Below, piece by piece: positions 27,501-33,705 of a DNA stretch of 51,327 nt. A program made the position numbers and the translations under genes. Under the pieces are notes generated by a model. That model ran no database searches, had not been told where the DNA came from, and saw only the letters and a list, made by a program, of their open reading frames with translations. How positions within the stretch are numbered: the stretch's first letter is position 1; each line of letters starts with the position of its first letter. This stretch comes from Rhodobiaceae bacterium (GTDB lineage: Bacteria > Pseudomonadota > Alphaproteobacteria > Rhizobiales > JAKPQE01): the NCBI GenBank assembly GCA_028278505.1, contig JANQEG010000135.1:1-51327 (forward strand). Reading direction: 5' to 3'.

Positions 27501-28109
27501 GACCTCGATATCCGCGGCGCCGGCAATCTCTTGGGCGAGGAGCAGTCGGGCCACATCAAGGAGGTCGGCTACGAGCTTTACCAGCACATGCTGGAGGAGG
27601 CGGTGGCGAGCCTGCGCGCCGGCGACGAGGCATTTGCCGAGGACCAGTGGTCGCCGCAGATTTCGGTCGGCACGCCGGTGCTGATTCCGGAAGGCTATGT
27701 GCCGAGCCTGGAGGTGCGGCTGTCGCTCTACAAGCGGCTCGCCGACCTGACCGAGGCGGAGGCGATCGATGCCGTCGGCGCCGAGATGATCGACCGCTTC
27801 GGGCCGTTGCCCGACGAGGTCGAGCATTTGCTGAAGATATCGCTGATCAAGGCGCTCAGCCGCCGCGCCGGGGTGGAGAAGATCGAGGCCGGCCCGAAGG
27901 GCGCCGTCGTCAGCTTCCGCCACAACCGCTTCGCCGATCCGGGCGCCCTGTTGGCCTATATCCAGAGCGAAGGATCGCTCGCAAAAATCCGCCCCGACGA
28001 GCGTGTGGTCCTGATCCGCGACTGGCCGAAGCCTGAAGACCGGCTGACCGGCGCCGCCGCGATCCTGACCCGGCTGACCCGCATGGCCGAGGCGGCGGAA
28101 GCGGCGTGA
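24591..28109 (+). CDS. mfd: Transcription-repair coupling factor
   Basis: A 1172-residue DNA translocase that removes RNA polymerase stalled at lesions and recruits UvrA. In order it has: a UvrB-homology region (LLFIAREGQRLAALAREI, VIAVPGWDCLPFDRVSP), the RNA-polymerase interaction domain after GDLVVHVDHGIGRFTGLKT, the RecG-like motor with Walker A GDVGFGKTEVALRAAFLA, VDEEQHFGV and SATPIPRTL, and the TRCF C-terminal domain. The start is uncertain. GTG 24591 is chosen because GGGGTGA at 24577-24583 is well spaced for it; ATG 24567 is in frame, would overlap sdhE, and lacks a spaced ribosome site. Confidence 0.95.
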   Translation: MKSETGRQVLNTLDTVFAPGSATTLASVPDGLEGYVAAALSRRVAEARERPLLFIAREGQRLAALAREITFFAPDVEVIAVPGWDCLPFDRVSPTPAVLSRRLAALARLADNDRDGRPTIVLASVNAALQKLPARDFIAGRTRSLSPGNAVPMQSLVGWLEENGFLRTPTVRDAGEYAVRGGIVDLYAPGAAEPCRFDFFGDTLESIRSFDADTQRTTRQLARVDLVPMSEVVLDADAVRTFRGAYTAAFGAATPDDALYRSISEGVRHAGMEHWLGFFHEKLETLFDFLPGAPVLIDPLVEQAMVERLDQVADHYGARLQAMEAGVGSPYKPAPPETLYLDRAAWTACIDGRDTARLSPFAEAAGTGTIDFGARQGRSFAAERATGDVNVFDAVIAHIAEIGKAGRRVVLAAWSEGTRDRLAQVLADHGLQNAVPVADWPAAESLDTGATGLAVLGLETGIETADFVIIAEQDVLGDRLIRPQRRRKADADIITEATSLMEGDLVVHVDHGIGRFTGLKTVTAAGAPHDCLELVYAGGDKLYLPVENIELLSRYGAEESEVALDKLGGVAWQARKARMKNRIRDMAEKLIEVAAARAMRSAPVLTPPEGIYDEFSARFPFEETDDQLRAIDAVTDDLATGRPMDRLICGDVGFGKTEVALRAAFLAVMNGRQVAIVVPTTLLARQHYKTFSDRFRGLPVNVAQASRMVAPGELSRVKAGLADGTIDIVIGTHALLGKSIAFRDLGLLVVDEEQHFGVAHKERLKALKADVHVLTLSATPIPRTLQLALTGVRELSLIATPPIDRLAVRTFVSPFDPLVVREALLRERYRGGQSFYVCPRIADIAEQKAFLDEMVPEVKVAVAHGRMASGALEDVMTAFYDGAYDVLLSTSIVESGLDIPTANTLVVHRADMFGLAQLYQLRGRVGRSKARAYALFTVPPTKRLTATAERRLKVLQSLDTLGAGFHLASHDLDIRGAGNLLGEEQSGHIKEVGYELYQHMLEEAVASLRAGDEAFAEDQWSPQISVGTPVLIPEGYVPSLEVRLSLYKRLADLTEAEAIDAVGAEMIDRFGPLPDEVEHLLKISLIKALSRRAGVEKIEAGPKGAVVSFRHNRFADPGALLAYIQSEGSLAKIRPDERVVLIRDWPKPEDRLTGAAAILTRLTRMAEAAEAA

Positions 28110-28204
28110 GTTTTGTCGTTGCCGAGGGGGGATGCGTGTCGTATTCGCCGTGGTCCCGAACTTACGCTGGGAATGTCGTGTCGGCACTCGGCGAAAAACC
28201 CTTT

Positions 28205-28472
28205 CACCGTCCCCGTGAAAACGGGGACCCATTGCCCCTGTCAACACGGTATGTCGGTCCTTAATGAACTTCGCCCATCAGCTTGCCGCGATAGATCGTC
28301 GACAACACGGATAAGCTGTTTCGGATATCGAGCGTCGAGCCGACATAGAGCGTTCCGCGCCTGCGGCTCGCCAGGATGTAAACACAAGGACTTACTGTAA
28401 TTTGCGCTACCGCCAATGGTTCCCCGCTTTCGCGGGGAAGGTGGGTTTGGTTGTCTCTGCGCATCCAAAATA
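28205..28472 (+). repeat. 268-bp tandem repeat with terminal hairpins, unit 1
   Basis: The unit repeats at exactly 268 bp. It opens with TCCCCGT/ACGGGGA (28210-28227, loop GAAA). It contains a decayed GIY-YIG fragment on the minus strand. It closes with TTCCCCGC/GCGGGGAA (28420-28439), whose loop is GAAA when read on the minus strand, and a roughly 30-base linker. The outer hairpins are inverted relative to each other, like the terminal repeats of a small mobile element. Confidence 0.85.
28261..28389 (-). pseudogene. Decayed GIY-YIG nuclease fragment, copy 1
   Basis: On the minus strand the frame reads PCVYILASRRRGTLYVGST, matching the start of small GIY-YIG (UvrC-type) nucleases, with VYI and YVG as the diagnostic tripeptides. 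After LDIR the frame is lost and stops at TAA 28261-28263; LIRVVDDLSR in a neighbouring frame resembles the expected continuation. The catalytic Glu region is absent. It is therefore a truncated, frameshifted remnant. Confidence 0.6.
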
Positions 28473-28713
28473 CACCGTCCCCGTGGAAACGGGGACCCAT
28501 TGCCCCCATCAACACGGTATGTCGGTCCTTAATGAACTTCGCCAATGGGCTTGCCGCGATAGATCGTCGACAATACGGACAAGCTGTTTCGGATATCGAG
28601 CGCCGAGCCGACATAGAGCGTTCCGTGGCTGCGGCTCACCAGGATGTAAACACAAGGGCGTACTGTAATTTGCGCTGCCGCCAATGGTTCCCCGCTTTCG
28701 CGGGGAAGGTGGG
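28473..28713 (+). repeat. 268-bp tandem repeat with terminal hairpins, unit 2 (partial)
   Basis: It matches unit 1 base for base over about 240 bp with scattered substitutions. The left hairpin is TCCCCGT/ACGGGGA (28478-28495, loop GGAA) and the right hairpin is at 28688-28707. The linker that ends unit 1 is not repeated after unit 2. Confidence 0.85.
28529..28657 (-). pseudogene. Decayed GIY-YIG nuclease fragment, copy 2
   Basis: It has the same frame and the same truncation as copy 1: PCVYILVSRSHGTLYVGSA followed by LDIRNSLSVLSTIYRG and a stop. A shared lesion in both copies means the unit was duplicated after, or as, the nuclease gene had already decayed. Confidence 0.6.
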
Positions 28714-28797
28714 AATTGGCTATTTGGAGCCAAATCACCAACCATCGCGCGGGCAGGGACCCATCACCCCACTCGCCACAGCAGCCCATAAAAGATC

Positions 28798-28840
28798 GAG
28801 CCCCGGGCCGTTGCCGGCGCGCGGGGCTCCTTCGTTTTCC
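28798..28840 (+). terminator. Orphan terminator-like hairpin
   Basis: GAGCCCCG (28798-28805) pairs with CGGGGCTC (28822-28829), enclosing a smaller GC-rich dyad, and is followed by CTTCGTTTTCC. It resembles a Rho-independent terminator for plus-strand transcription, yet no gene ends nearby; mfd stops almost 700 bp upstream. It could end a small RNA starting within or after the tandem repeats. Confidence 0.45.
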
Positions 28841-29032
28841 GGGTTGCCGCATCGATGTCCCGGCGCTCTCAGCGCTTTCGGGAACGTTCCCGGATGCCGA
28901 AGCATTCAGCTCGTGCGATCAACTGCATTGCGGCCTCTGTCCGAATAGAAACAGCCTCCTTTCACTTCTCGATCAAGGAACGGCCACGCTACAGTCAGTC
29001 GCTGCCAAGTCATTCTATTGTAATTCGGGGGT

Positions 29033-29075
29033 CCCGTCTTCGACAGTCCGCTCGGCGGATTTTCAAGAAGACGGG
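29033..29075 (-). other. Nested perfect hairpin overlapping a short ORF
   Basis: CCCGTCTTC (29033-29041) pairs with GAAGACGGG (29067-29075), enclosing a second stem TCCGC/GCGGA (29047-29059, loop TCG). The outer arm covers the last codons and stop of the 11-codon ORF on the minus strand. There is no T-run after it. Confidence 0.5.
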
Positions 29076-29098
29076 CATAGCGCCGTCGGTGGGGTCAT
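29063..29098 (-). CDS. Possible 11-residue leader peptide
   Basis: On the minus strand AGGAGG (29113-29108) is followed at 9 bases by ATG (29098), then MTPPTALCPSS and a TGA. The stop codon lies in the arm of a strong hairpin, an arrangement reminiscent of attenuators, but no downstream gene on this strand is evident for several hundred bases. It may equally be the remnant start of a lost gene. Confidence 0.25.
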   Translation of the reverse strand: MTPPTALCPSS

Positions 29099-29357
29099 TT
29101 TCTTAAACCTCCTTTCGCGCTTCTGTTGAGAGTGTGCGCCCGGTATTCGCCGGCGTCAATCGCGATCGTTGCTGCAGCGCACGCGACCGGCGCCGGTTTT
29201 CGCCGCCGCCGCACCGGCCTTTTCGCCAAGCCTCTGATTCCCCGATCGGACGCGGTTTCCGCCCTGCACCATAGGAATGTCGCGACGGTACTCCCAAGTG
29301 TTAGCCGGCTTGCGGATAACCGGTGGATAACAGGCATCGGCCGGTGCGATTCGGGGC

Positions 29358-29633
29358 TTAGAGCCTTTCATGGCTTGTCTGAATCAATTCTGTTTCTCGA
29401 TTGGCGCGGCAGCCCGCCGGTGAGCCGCTCGCCGCGCGATGTGGGGCATCGGGCAAGAGCGGGTTGCCGGCGAATGTCCGCCAATCGGAAACCCGAAGGG
29501 ACGGGCGCTTTTGCGCCAATCCCGGCGCCGCGCCGCTTGACCATACGCCCGGTATGGCCGTGCGCGACGCGGCTTGATCTTGGCGCAAAATCGCTCCGTC
29601 AGAATGGTTCAAGCAAGCCAGGAAAGGCTCTAA
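29358..29633 (+). mobile_element. Complete MITE-like element with terminal inverted repeats
   Basis: The left end TTAGAGCCTTTCATGGCTTG (from 29358) and the right end, on the minus strand from 29633, TTAGAGCCTTTCCTGGCTTG match at 19 of 20 positions; similarity continues to about 35 bases. The element is 276 bp, has no ORF of interest, and carries TA at both tips, as expected for insertion at TA dinucleotides by Tc1/mariner- or IS630-type transposases. The body shares long segments with the copies at both window ends. Its right tip supplies the stop codon of the universal stress protein gene. Confidence 0.75.
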
Positions 29634-30466
29634 TGCGCCATCAGCACCGGCACCGTCATCGCCCGCAGCATATCGCGGGTCGCGCCGCCGAGCACGAATT
29701 CGCGCATGCGGCTGTGGCCGAAAGCCCCCATCACCAGAAGATCCATGGCTTCGTCGGCGGCATAGGCGAGCAGAACCGCGGCGACCGAATTTCCCTCCGA
29801 GGGAACGGTGTCGATCTCGACCGTGATGCCGTGCCGCGCCAGATAGGCGGCGACATCTGCGCCGGGTTCGCCGCCGCCGATCGCTGGCGGCCGGTCGACG
29901 ACCACCAGGCGCACCAGATCGGCCTCGGCCAGCACCGGGAGCGATGCCCGGATTGCCCGCGCCGAGGTGCGGCTGCCATCCCAGGCGACGATCACGCGTG
30001 AGATTTCCGGCCGCCCGGCGCCGCTATAGGGGACGATCAGCGTCGCCGTGCCGGCATCGAACAGCGCCGCTTCGATCAGCGCGCCGCGCGCCGCTTCCGG
30101 CGCCTCCGGATTGTCCTGGCCGATGATGATCAGATCGGCCAGCCAGCCCTCCGCCGCAAAGACGGAGGCGGCCGATCCGGCCAGCGCGGTGACGAACCGG
30201 CTTTCCACCGCGGCCGCCGCGTTCGCGGCCATCGCCTCGAAACGGGCGACGGCGTCCTTCGCCTTGCGCTCGGCCTCGAGCCGGGTCTCGTTGATCAGGT
30301 CGACCGGCACCGGCGCCACCAGCAGCGGCGGAATGATCGGCTCCGCCGCGATCGCCACGCCGGTCAGATGCGCATCGGCACGGCCGGCGAATCCGATCGC
30401 GTAAGCGGCCGCCGGCATCGTCTCGTCGACGGCGTCGAGCAGCACGAGCAGGTCCTTGATCGCCAT
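29630..30466 (-). CDS. Universal stress protein, tandem UspA domains
   Basis: A 278-residue cytoplasmic protein made of two UspA folds. The first (1-145) begins IKDLLVLLDAVDETMPAAAYAIGFA and includes LADLIIIGQDN. The second (about 155-278) begins SRVIVAWDGSRTSARAIRASLPVL and ends with DLLVMGAFGHSRMREFVLGGATRDMLRAMTVPVLMAH. The second domain keeps the G-x2-G-x9-G(S/T)-type ATP-binding loop (GAFGHSRMREFVLGGAT). It probably supports stress or energy-limitation survival. Its TAG stop lies inside the terminal repeat of the adjoining MITE-like element, so the original C-terminus may have differed by a few residues. Confidence 0.92.
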   Translation of the reverse strand: MAIKDLLVLLDAVDETMPAAAYAIGFAGRADAHLTGVAIAAEPIIPPLLVAPVPVDLINETRLEAERKAKDAVARFEAMAANAAAAVESRFVTALAGSAASVFAAEGWLADLIIIGQDNPEAPEAARGALIEAALFDAGTATLIVPYSGAGRPEISRVIVAWDGSRTSARAIRASLPVLAEADLVRLVVVDRPPAIGGGEPGADVAAYLARHGITVEIDTVPSEGNSVAAVLLAYAADEAMDLLVMGAFGHSRMREFVLGGATRDMLRAMTVPVLMAH

Positions 30467-30558
30467 GTTTCCCCCGTAAATCCTCTGGTCAGGCGGTGGT
30501 CCTAACAGATCGGAGCACCACCGCGGCGCACCGTCAAGCCGAGCCGTCGCCGCCGGCC

Positions 30559-31431
30559 CTATTCGGCGGCAACCGCCGACAGATTGCCGAGCGAGGTGAC
30601 GATGTGGTCGGCGAGCGCGTCGTGCAGCGGCTCATGGGCGTGGGCGGCGCGCACCAGCGCGATATCGGTCGGCGGCAGGGGCGGCAATCCCTCGCGCGCA
30701 CCGAGGATGCGCATTTCCGTCGTCAAGGCGCTTTCCGGCAGCACGCCGACGGCGAGCCCGGCGACGACCGCACCGGTGATTGCCGCCGCACTCGGGCTTG
30801 TGTAGGCGACGCGGTGCCGGCGCCCGATGCGGTCGAGCGCCGCCAGCGCATCGTGCCGCCACGAGCAGTCCGACGGGCCGATCGCCAGCGGCAGCGGATC
30901 GGCAAGATAGACGGTGTGCGGATCGGCGCCGACCCAGTAAAGCGGCTCGCGCCGGACGATGGCGCCGAACCCGCCGCAATCGCCATTGGTGATGAGCCCG
31001 AGATCGATCGAGCCGTCGCGAATGCCCTTGATGATGTAGGCGGTCTGGATGCAGGCGACTTCGATTTCCAGGTGCGAATGCGAGCGTTCGAACGCCGCCA
31101 GCAGCGACGGCAGGAAGCGTGGCGCATAATCGTCCGGCAGGCCGATCCGGACCGTACCGGACAGCGCCTCGTCGGAGAACGCGGCGATCGCCTCGGCGTT
31201 GAGCGCCAGCACGCGCCGCCCGTAGACGAGCAGCCGGGCGCCGTCATCGGTCAGTCTCGACTTGCGGCCGTCGCGCACGAAGATCGGCCGGCCGACCGTT
31301 TCCTCCAGCCGCTTCATCTGCATGCTGACCGCCGACTGGGTGCGGTTGACGACGGTCGCGGCCTCCGTGAACGAGCCGGTTTCGGCGATGACGACGAAGG
31401 TGTAGAGCTGATCGATATCGAGAAGGGACAT
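30559..31431 (-). CDS. LysR-family transcriptional regulator
   Basis: A 290-residue regulator. The N-terminal winged helix (LDIDQLYTFVVIAETGSFTEAATVVNRTQSAVSMQMKRLEETVGRPIFVRDGR) is typical LysR, and the rest is a two-lobe effector-binding domain (GTVRIGLPDDYAPRFLPSLLAAFERSHSHLEIEV). ATG 31431 is chosen over TTG 31443. It is divergent from a DUF1127 gene, with a dyad between them, a pairing I associate with Rhizobiales genomes. The inducer is unknown. LysR proteins usually control the divergent neighbour and themselves. Confidence 0.92.
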   Translation of the reverse strand: MSLLDIDQLYTFVVIAETGSFTEAATVVNRTQSAVSMQMKRLEETVGRPIFVRDGRKSRLTDDGARLLVYGRRVLALNAEAIAAFSDEALSGTVRIGLPDDYAPRFLPSLLAAFERSHSHLEIEVACIQTAYIIKGIRDGSIDLGLITNGDCGGFGAIVRREPLYWVGADPHTVYLADPLPLAIGPSDCSWRHDALAALDRIGRRHRVAYTSPSAAAITGAVVAGLAVGVLPESALTTEMRILGAREGLPPLPPTDIALVRAAHAHEPLHDALADHIVTSLGNLSAVAAE

Positions 31432-31458
31432 GGCGCTCACCAATCAATTTTTCTTATG

Positions 31459-31477
31459 GAATAGATTAAAACTATTC
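31459..31477. promoter_or_regulatory. Dyad between the LysR and DUF1127 genes
   Basis: GAATAG (31459-31464), 7 bp (ATTAAAA), CTATTC (31472-31477): a perfect inverted repeat in an AT-rich patch 28 bp upstream of the LysR start. Its length and position fit a LysR binding site acting on both divergent promoters. Confidence 0.6.
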
Positions 31478-31556
31478 GTTGGACGGATCAATCGCAAATC
31501 ACCATTCTCTCCCCATCGAAGGAGGTGAGAGCCTTACAGAACCGGAGAACGAGCCC

Positions 31557-31892
31557 ATGTCACGCCCGATCGAATCCATCCAGTTTCCGCTAAGATCCAT
31601 CGAGCTTGAGCCGCGGCGCCACGGCGTCCTGCGCCGGGTTGCGGCCGCCCTGACCGGCTATTGGCGCAACTGGCGCACGCGCCGTCAACTCCGGGCACTT
31701 GCGGAATACTCTTCCCGCGAACTTTCCGATATCGGCCTCGATCGCGGTGACGTCACCGCTGCCCTGATGACGCCGCTCTCGCACGATCCGGGCGCCGTGC
31801 TCTCGGTGCGGGCCGCCGCCAACCGCGCCGCCGAACAGGCCCGTTTGCGCGAAGCCGTCCTTCAGCGCAAGACGAATGGACGGGTCCTCTGA
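31557..31892 (+). CDS. DUF1127 domain protein
   Basis: A 111-residue protein with the DUF1127 block in the middle (YWRNWRTRRQLRALAEYSSRELSDIGLDRGDVTAAL), a very basic, Arg-rich helix followed by the conserved LxDIGLxRxDV. Small DUF1127 proteins in alphaproteobacteria have been linked to RNA binding and carbon or phosphate stress; this one is the longer class. The start at 31557 has GGAGAA seven bases upstream. An orphan GGAGGTGA at 31521-31528 has no well-placed start. A Rho-independent terminator follows the gene. Confidence 0.88.
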   Translation: MSRPIESIQFPLRSIELEPRRHGVLRRVAAALTGYWRNWRTRRQLRALAEYSSRELSDIGLDRGDVTAALMTPLSHDPGAVLSVRAAANRAAEQARLREAVLQRKTNGRVL

Positions 31893-31908
31893 TCCAACCC
31901 CTCCCTTG

Positions 31909-31940
31909 CCGCCGGCACCTCAACGGGCCGGCGGTTTTTT
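31909..31940 (+). terminator. Rho-independent terminator of the DUF1127 gene
   Basis: CCGCCGGC (31909-31916) pairs with GCCGGCGG (31927-31934) and is followed directly by six T residues. It lies 17 bp after the DUF1127 stop codon. Confidence 0.9.
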
Positions 31941-31980
31941 GCGCCGGTCCCGCAATGCCAAGTTCGATCTCGCGGTGGGT

Positions 31981-32433
31981 CTAAACCGCCATGACGCCGG
32001 CCAGGTGCTTTGGCAAATCGCCGCTCGGCAGCTTCGTCAAATCCTTTGAGATCTCCGCCGAAATCCGGTCGGCGACGGCGCGTGGCATCCTGTCCCGCAA
32101 TTCGCCGAGCGCCCGCGGCGCAGCGGCAAGCACGAGACGATCATACTCGCCCGCATTGGCCGCCGATTGCAGCATGTCGGCGAGTTCGCCCAGAAACTGG
32201 CGTTCAAGAACGTCGCGCGGGTCGGTGGTCGGCTCCATCGAATGGCGCCCCTGGCCGTGGCTGTCGAAACTGCGGCCGGGCTTGTCGGCCATGATGTCCC
32301 GCTCCCGGCGCCGGTCGCCGGTCATCGACCGGTCCGGCACGGCGTCGAGCCCCCTTCCGGGGCCGTCATTGCGGTAAATTCGAGCCCGGGCGCCATCGGC
32401 GATGACCACCCACGTAACCACTTTGCGGACCAT
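31981..32433 (-). CDS. Host-attachment family protein
   Basis: A 150-residue protein of the family annotated as 'protein required for attachment to host cells'. It opens VVTWVVIADGARARIYRNDGPGRGL, typical of the family, and has the conserved core SFDSHGQGRHSMEPTTDPRDVLERQFLGELADML and YDRLVLAAAPRALGELRD. The fold resembles release-factor-1-like (eRF1 domain 2) proteins; the biochemical role is unknown and the family name comes from Agrobacterium-type phenotypes. ATG 32433 has GGGGGAG upstream, so the longer frame from 32502 is not needed. It is convergent with the DUF1127 gene. Confidence 0.85.
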   Translation of the reverse strand: MVRKVVTWVVIADGARARIYRNDGPGRGLDAVPDRSMTGDRRRERDIMADKPGRSFDSHGQGRHSMEPTTDPRDVLERQFLGELADMLQSAANAGEYDRLVLAAAPRALGELRDRMPRAVADRISAEISKDLTKLPSGDLPKHLAGVMAV

Positions 32434-32514
32434 GACCGCTCCCCCACACTCTCTCTGGCGAAATACGCCGTACCCACCTATCTGGTTCTTAACGTGTTGC
32501 ATTACCAGGGGCGC

Positions 32515-33672
32515 TCAGGCGAACGCCCGCATGGTTTCGCGCGCGATGATCAGGCGCTGTATTTCGCTGGTGCCTTCGTAGATCGTGGTGATCCGCGCGT
32601 CGCGGGCATAGCGCTCCAGCGGATAGTCGCGGATATAGCCGGCGCCGCCATGCAATTGCAGCGCGGTGTAGGTGGCGCGCTGCGCCGCCTCGCTGGCATA
32701 GAGCTTCGCCATCGACGCCTCGCGGCCATAGGGCCGGCCCTGGTCTTTCAAAAATGCCGCCTGCAGGATCAGCAGCCGCGCCGCCTCCAGCTCGGTCTCC
32801 CGGTCGGCGATCATCCACTGCACGCCCTGCATGTCGGCGATCTTCTTGCCGAACTGCTCGCGCTCGGCGACATAGGCCTTGGCTGCGTCCATCGCCGCCC
32901 TTGAGATGCCGAGCGCCAGCGCCGCAATGCCGATGCGGCCGCCGCCGAGTTCGGCTACCGCAATGCGGAAACCGTCGTTTTCCTCGCCCATCAGCGCATC
33001 GGCCGGCAGCCGGCAGTCCTCGAAGCGGATTTCATTGGTCGCCGAGCCGTGCTGGCCATGCTTTTCCTCGCGCCGGCCGATGACGAGGCCCGGCGTATCG
33101 GCCGGAACCAGGAAGCACGAAATGCCCTTGCCCCGCGGTGCCGTCTTGTCGGTCACCGCCCAGACGATGAACGCACCCGCATATTCGCCGCTGGTGATGT
33201 AGAGCTTGGTGCCGTTCAGCACCCAGCCATTGCCGGCGCGTTCGGCCCTGGTCTTCATCGCCGAGGGGTCGGAGCCGGCGCCGGCCTCCGTAAGGCAGAA
33301 CGCGCCGGCGGGATAGGTGCCGTCGCAAAGCCGCGGCAGATGGGTCTCTCTCTGTTCGTCATTGCCGATGAGTTCGATGATCTCGCCGACCATATTGGTC
33401 ACCGAAACCGTGACGCCGGTCGAGGCGCAGGCGCGGCCGATCTCCTCGACCGCGAGCGCGAAGGAAACGGCGCCCGCTTCGCTGCCGCCATAATCGGCCG
33501 AGACGTTGAGGCCCATGAAGCCATTTTCGGCAAGCAGTTTCAGGTTCTGCAGGAATTCGGCGCGGCCGTCGCCATGGTCGAGCGCCTCGGCAAGCGGGCC
33601 GAGCCGGTCTTCGGCGATCCGGCGCGCCGTGTCGCGGATCATCCGGTGTTCGTCGCTGAGGTCGAGGTTCAT
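32515..33672 (-). CDS. Acyl-CoA dehydrogenase
   Basis: A 385-residue FAD enzyme of the short/branched-chain acyl-CoA dehydrogenase group, catalysing alpha,beta-oxidation of acyl-CoA with electrons passed to ETF. Motifs: AFCLTEAGAGSDPSAMKTRAER (FAD/substrate site), YITSGEYAGAFIVWAVTD, and the C-terminal RDARITTIYEGTSEIQRLIIAR, where Glu 366 fits the catalytic base. It is intact in length. The downstream neighbour is on the same strand 81 bp away, and an uncharacterised protein gene lies 33 bp upstream. Chain-length specificity cannot be assigned. Confidence 0.93.
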   Translation of the reverse strand: MNLDLSDEHRMIRDTARRIAEDRLGPLAEALDHGDGRAEFLQNLKLLAENGFMGLNVSADYGGSEAGAVSFALAVEEIGRACASTGVTVSVTNMVGEIIELIGNDEQRETHLPRLCDGTYPAGAFCLTEAGAGSDPSAMKTRAERAGNGWVLNGTKLYITSGEYAGAFIVWAVTDKTAPRGKGISCFLVPADTPGLVIGRREEKHGQHGSATNEIRFEDCRLPADALMGEENDGFRIAVAELGGGRIGIAALALGISRAAMDAAKAYVAEREQFGKKIADMQGVQWMIADRETELEAARLLILQAAFLKDQGRPYGREASMAKLYASEAAQRATYTALQLHGGAGYIRDYPLERYARDARITTIYEGTSEIQRLIIARETMRAFA

Positions 33673-33705
33673 CGGGCGGTGTCTTCGGGCTTTGGTTGCA
33701 AACAG

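Noticed and set aside
25821-28247. 808-codon open frame antisense to mfd
   Set aside because: The composition is Arg/Asp/Gly-rich in the way shadow frames are, with no recognisable domain; Mfd on the other strand is complete.
28205-28713. CRISPR array
   Set aside because: There are only two long units at a 268-bp period with homologous interiors, not short repeats with unique spacers; no cas gene is present.
28716-29129. 137-codon frame in the gene-free region
   Set aside because: It has no ribosome site, no recognisable domain, runs across a terminator-like hairpin, and shows no gene-like composition.
31521-31556. Leader ORF from GTG 31525 next to GGAGGTGA
   Set aside because: The start codon overlaps the ribosome site itself, so initiation there is not plausible.
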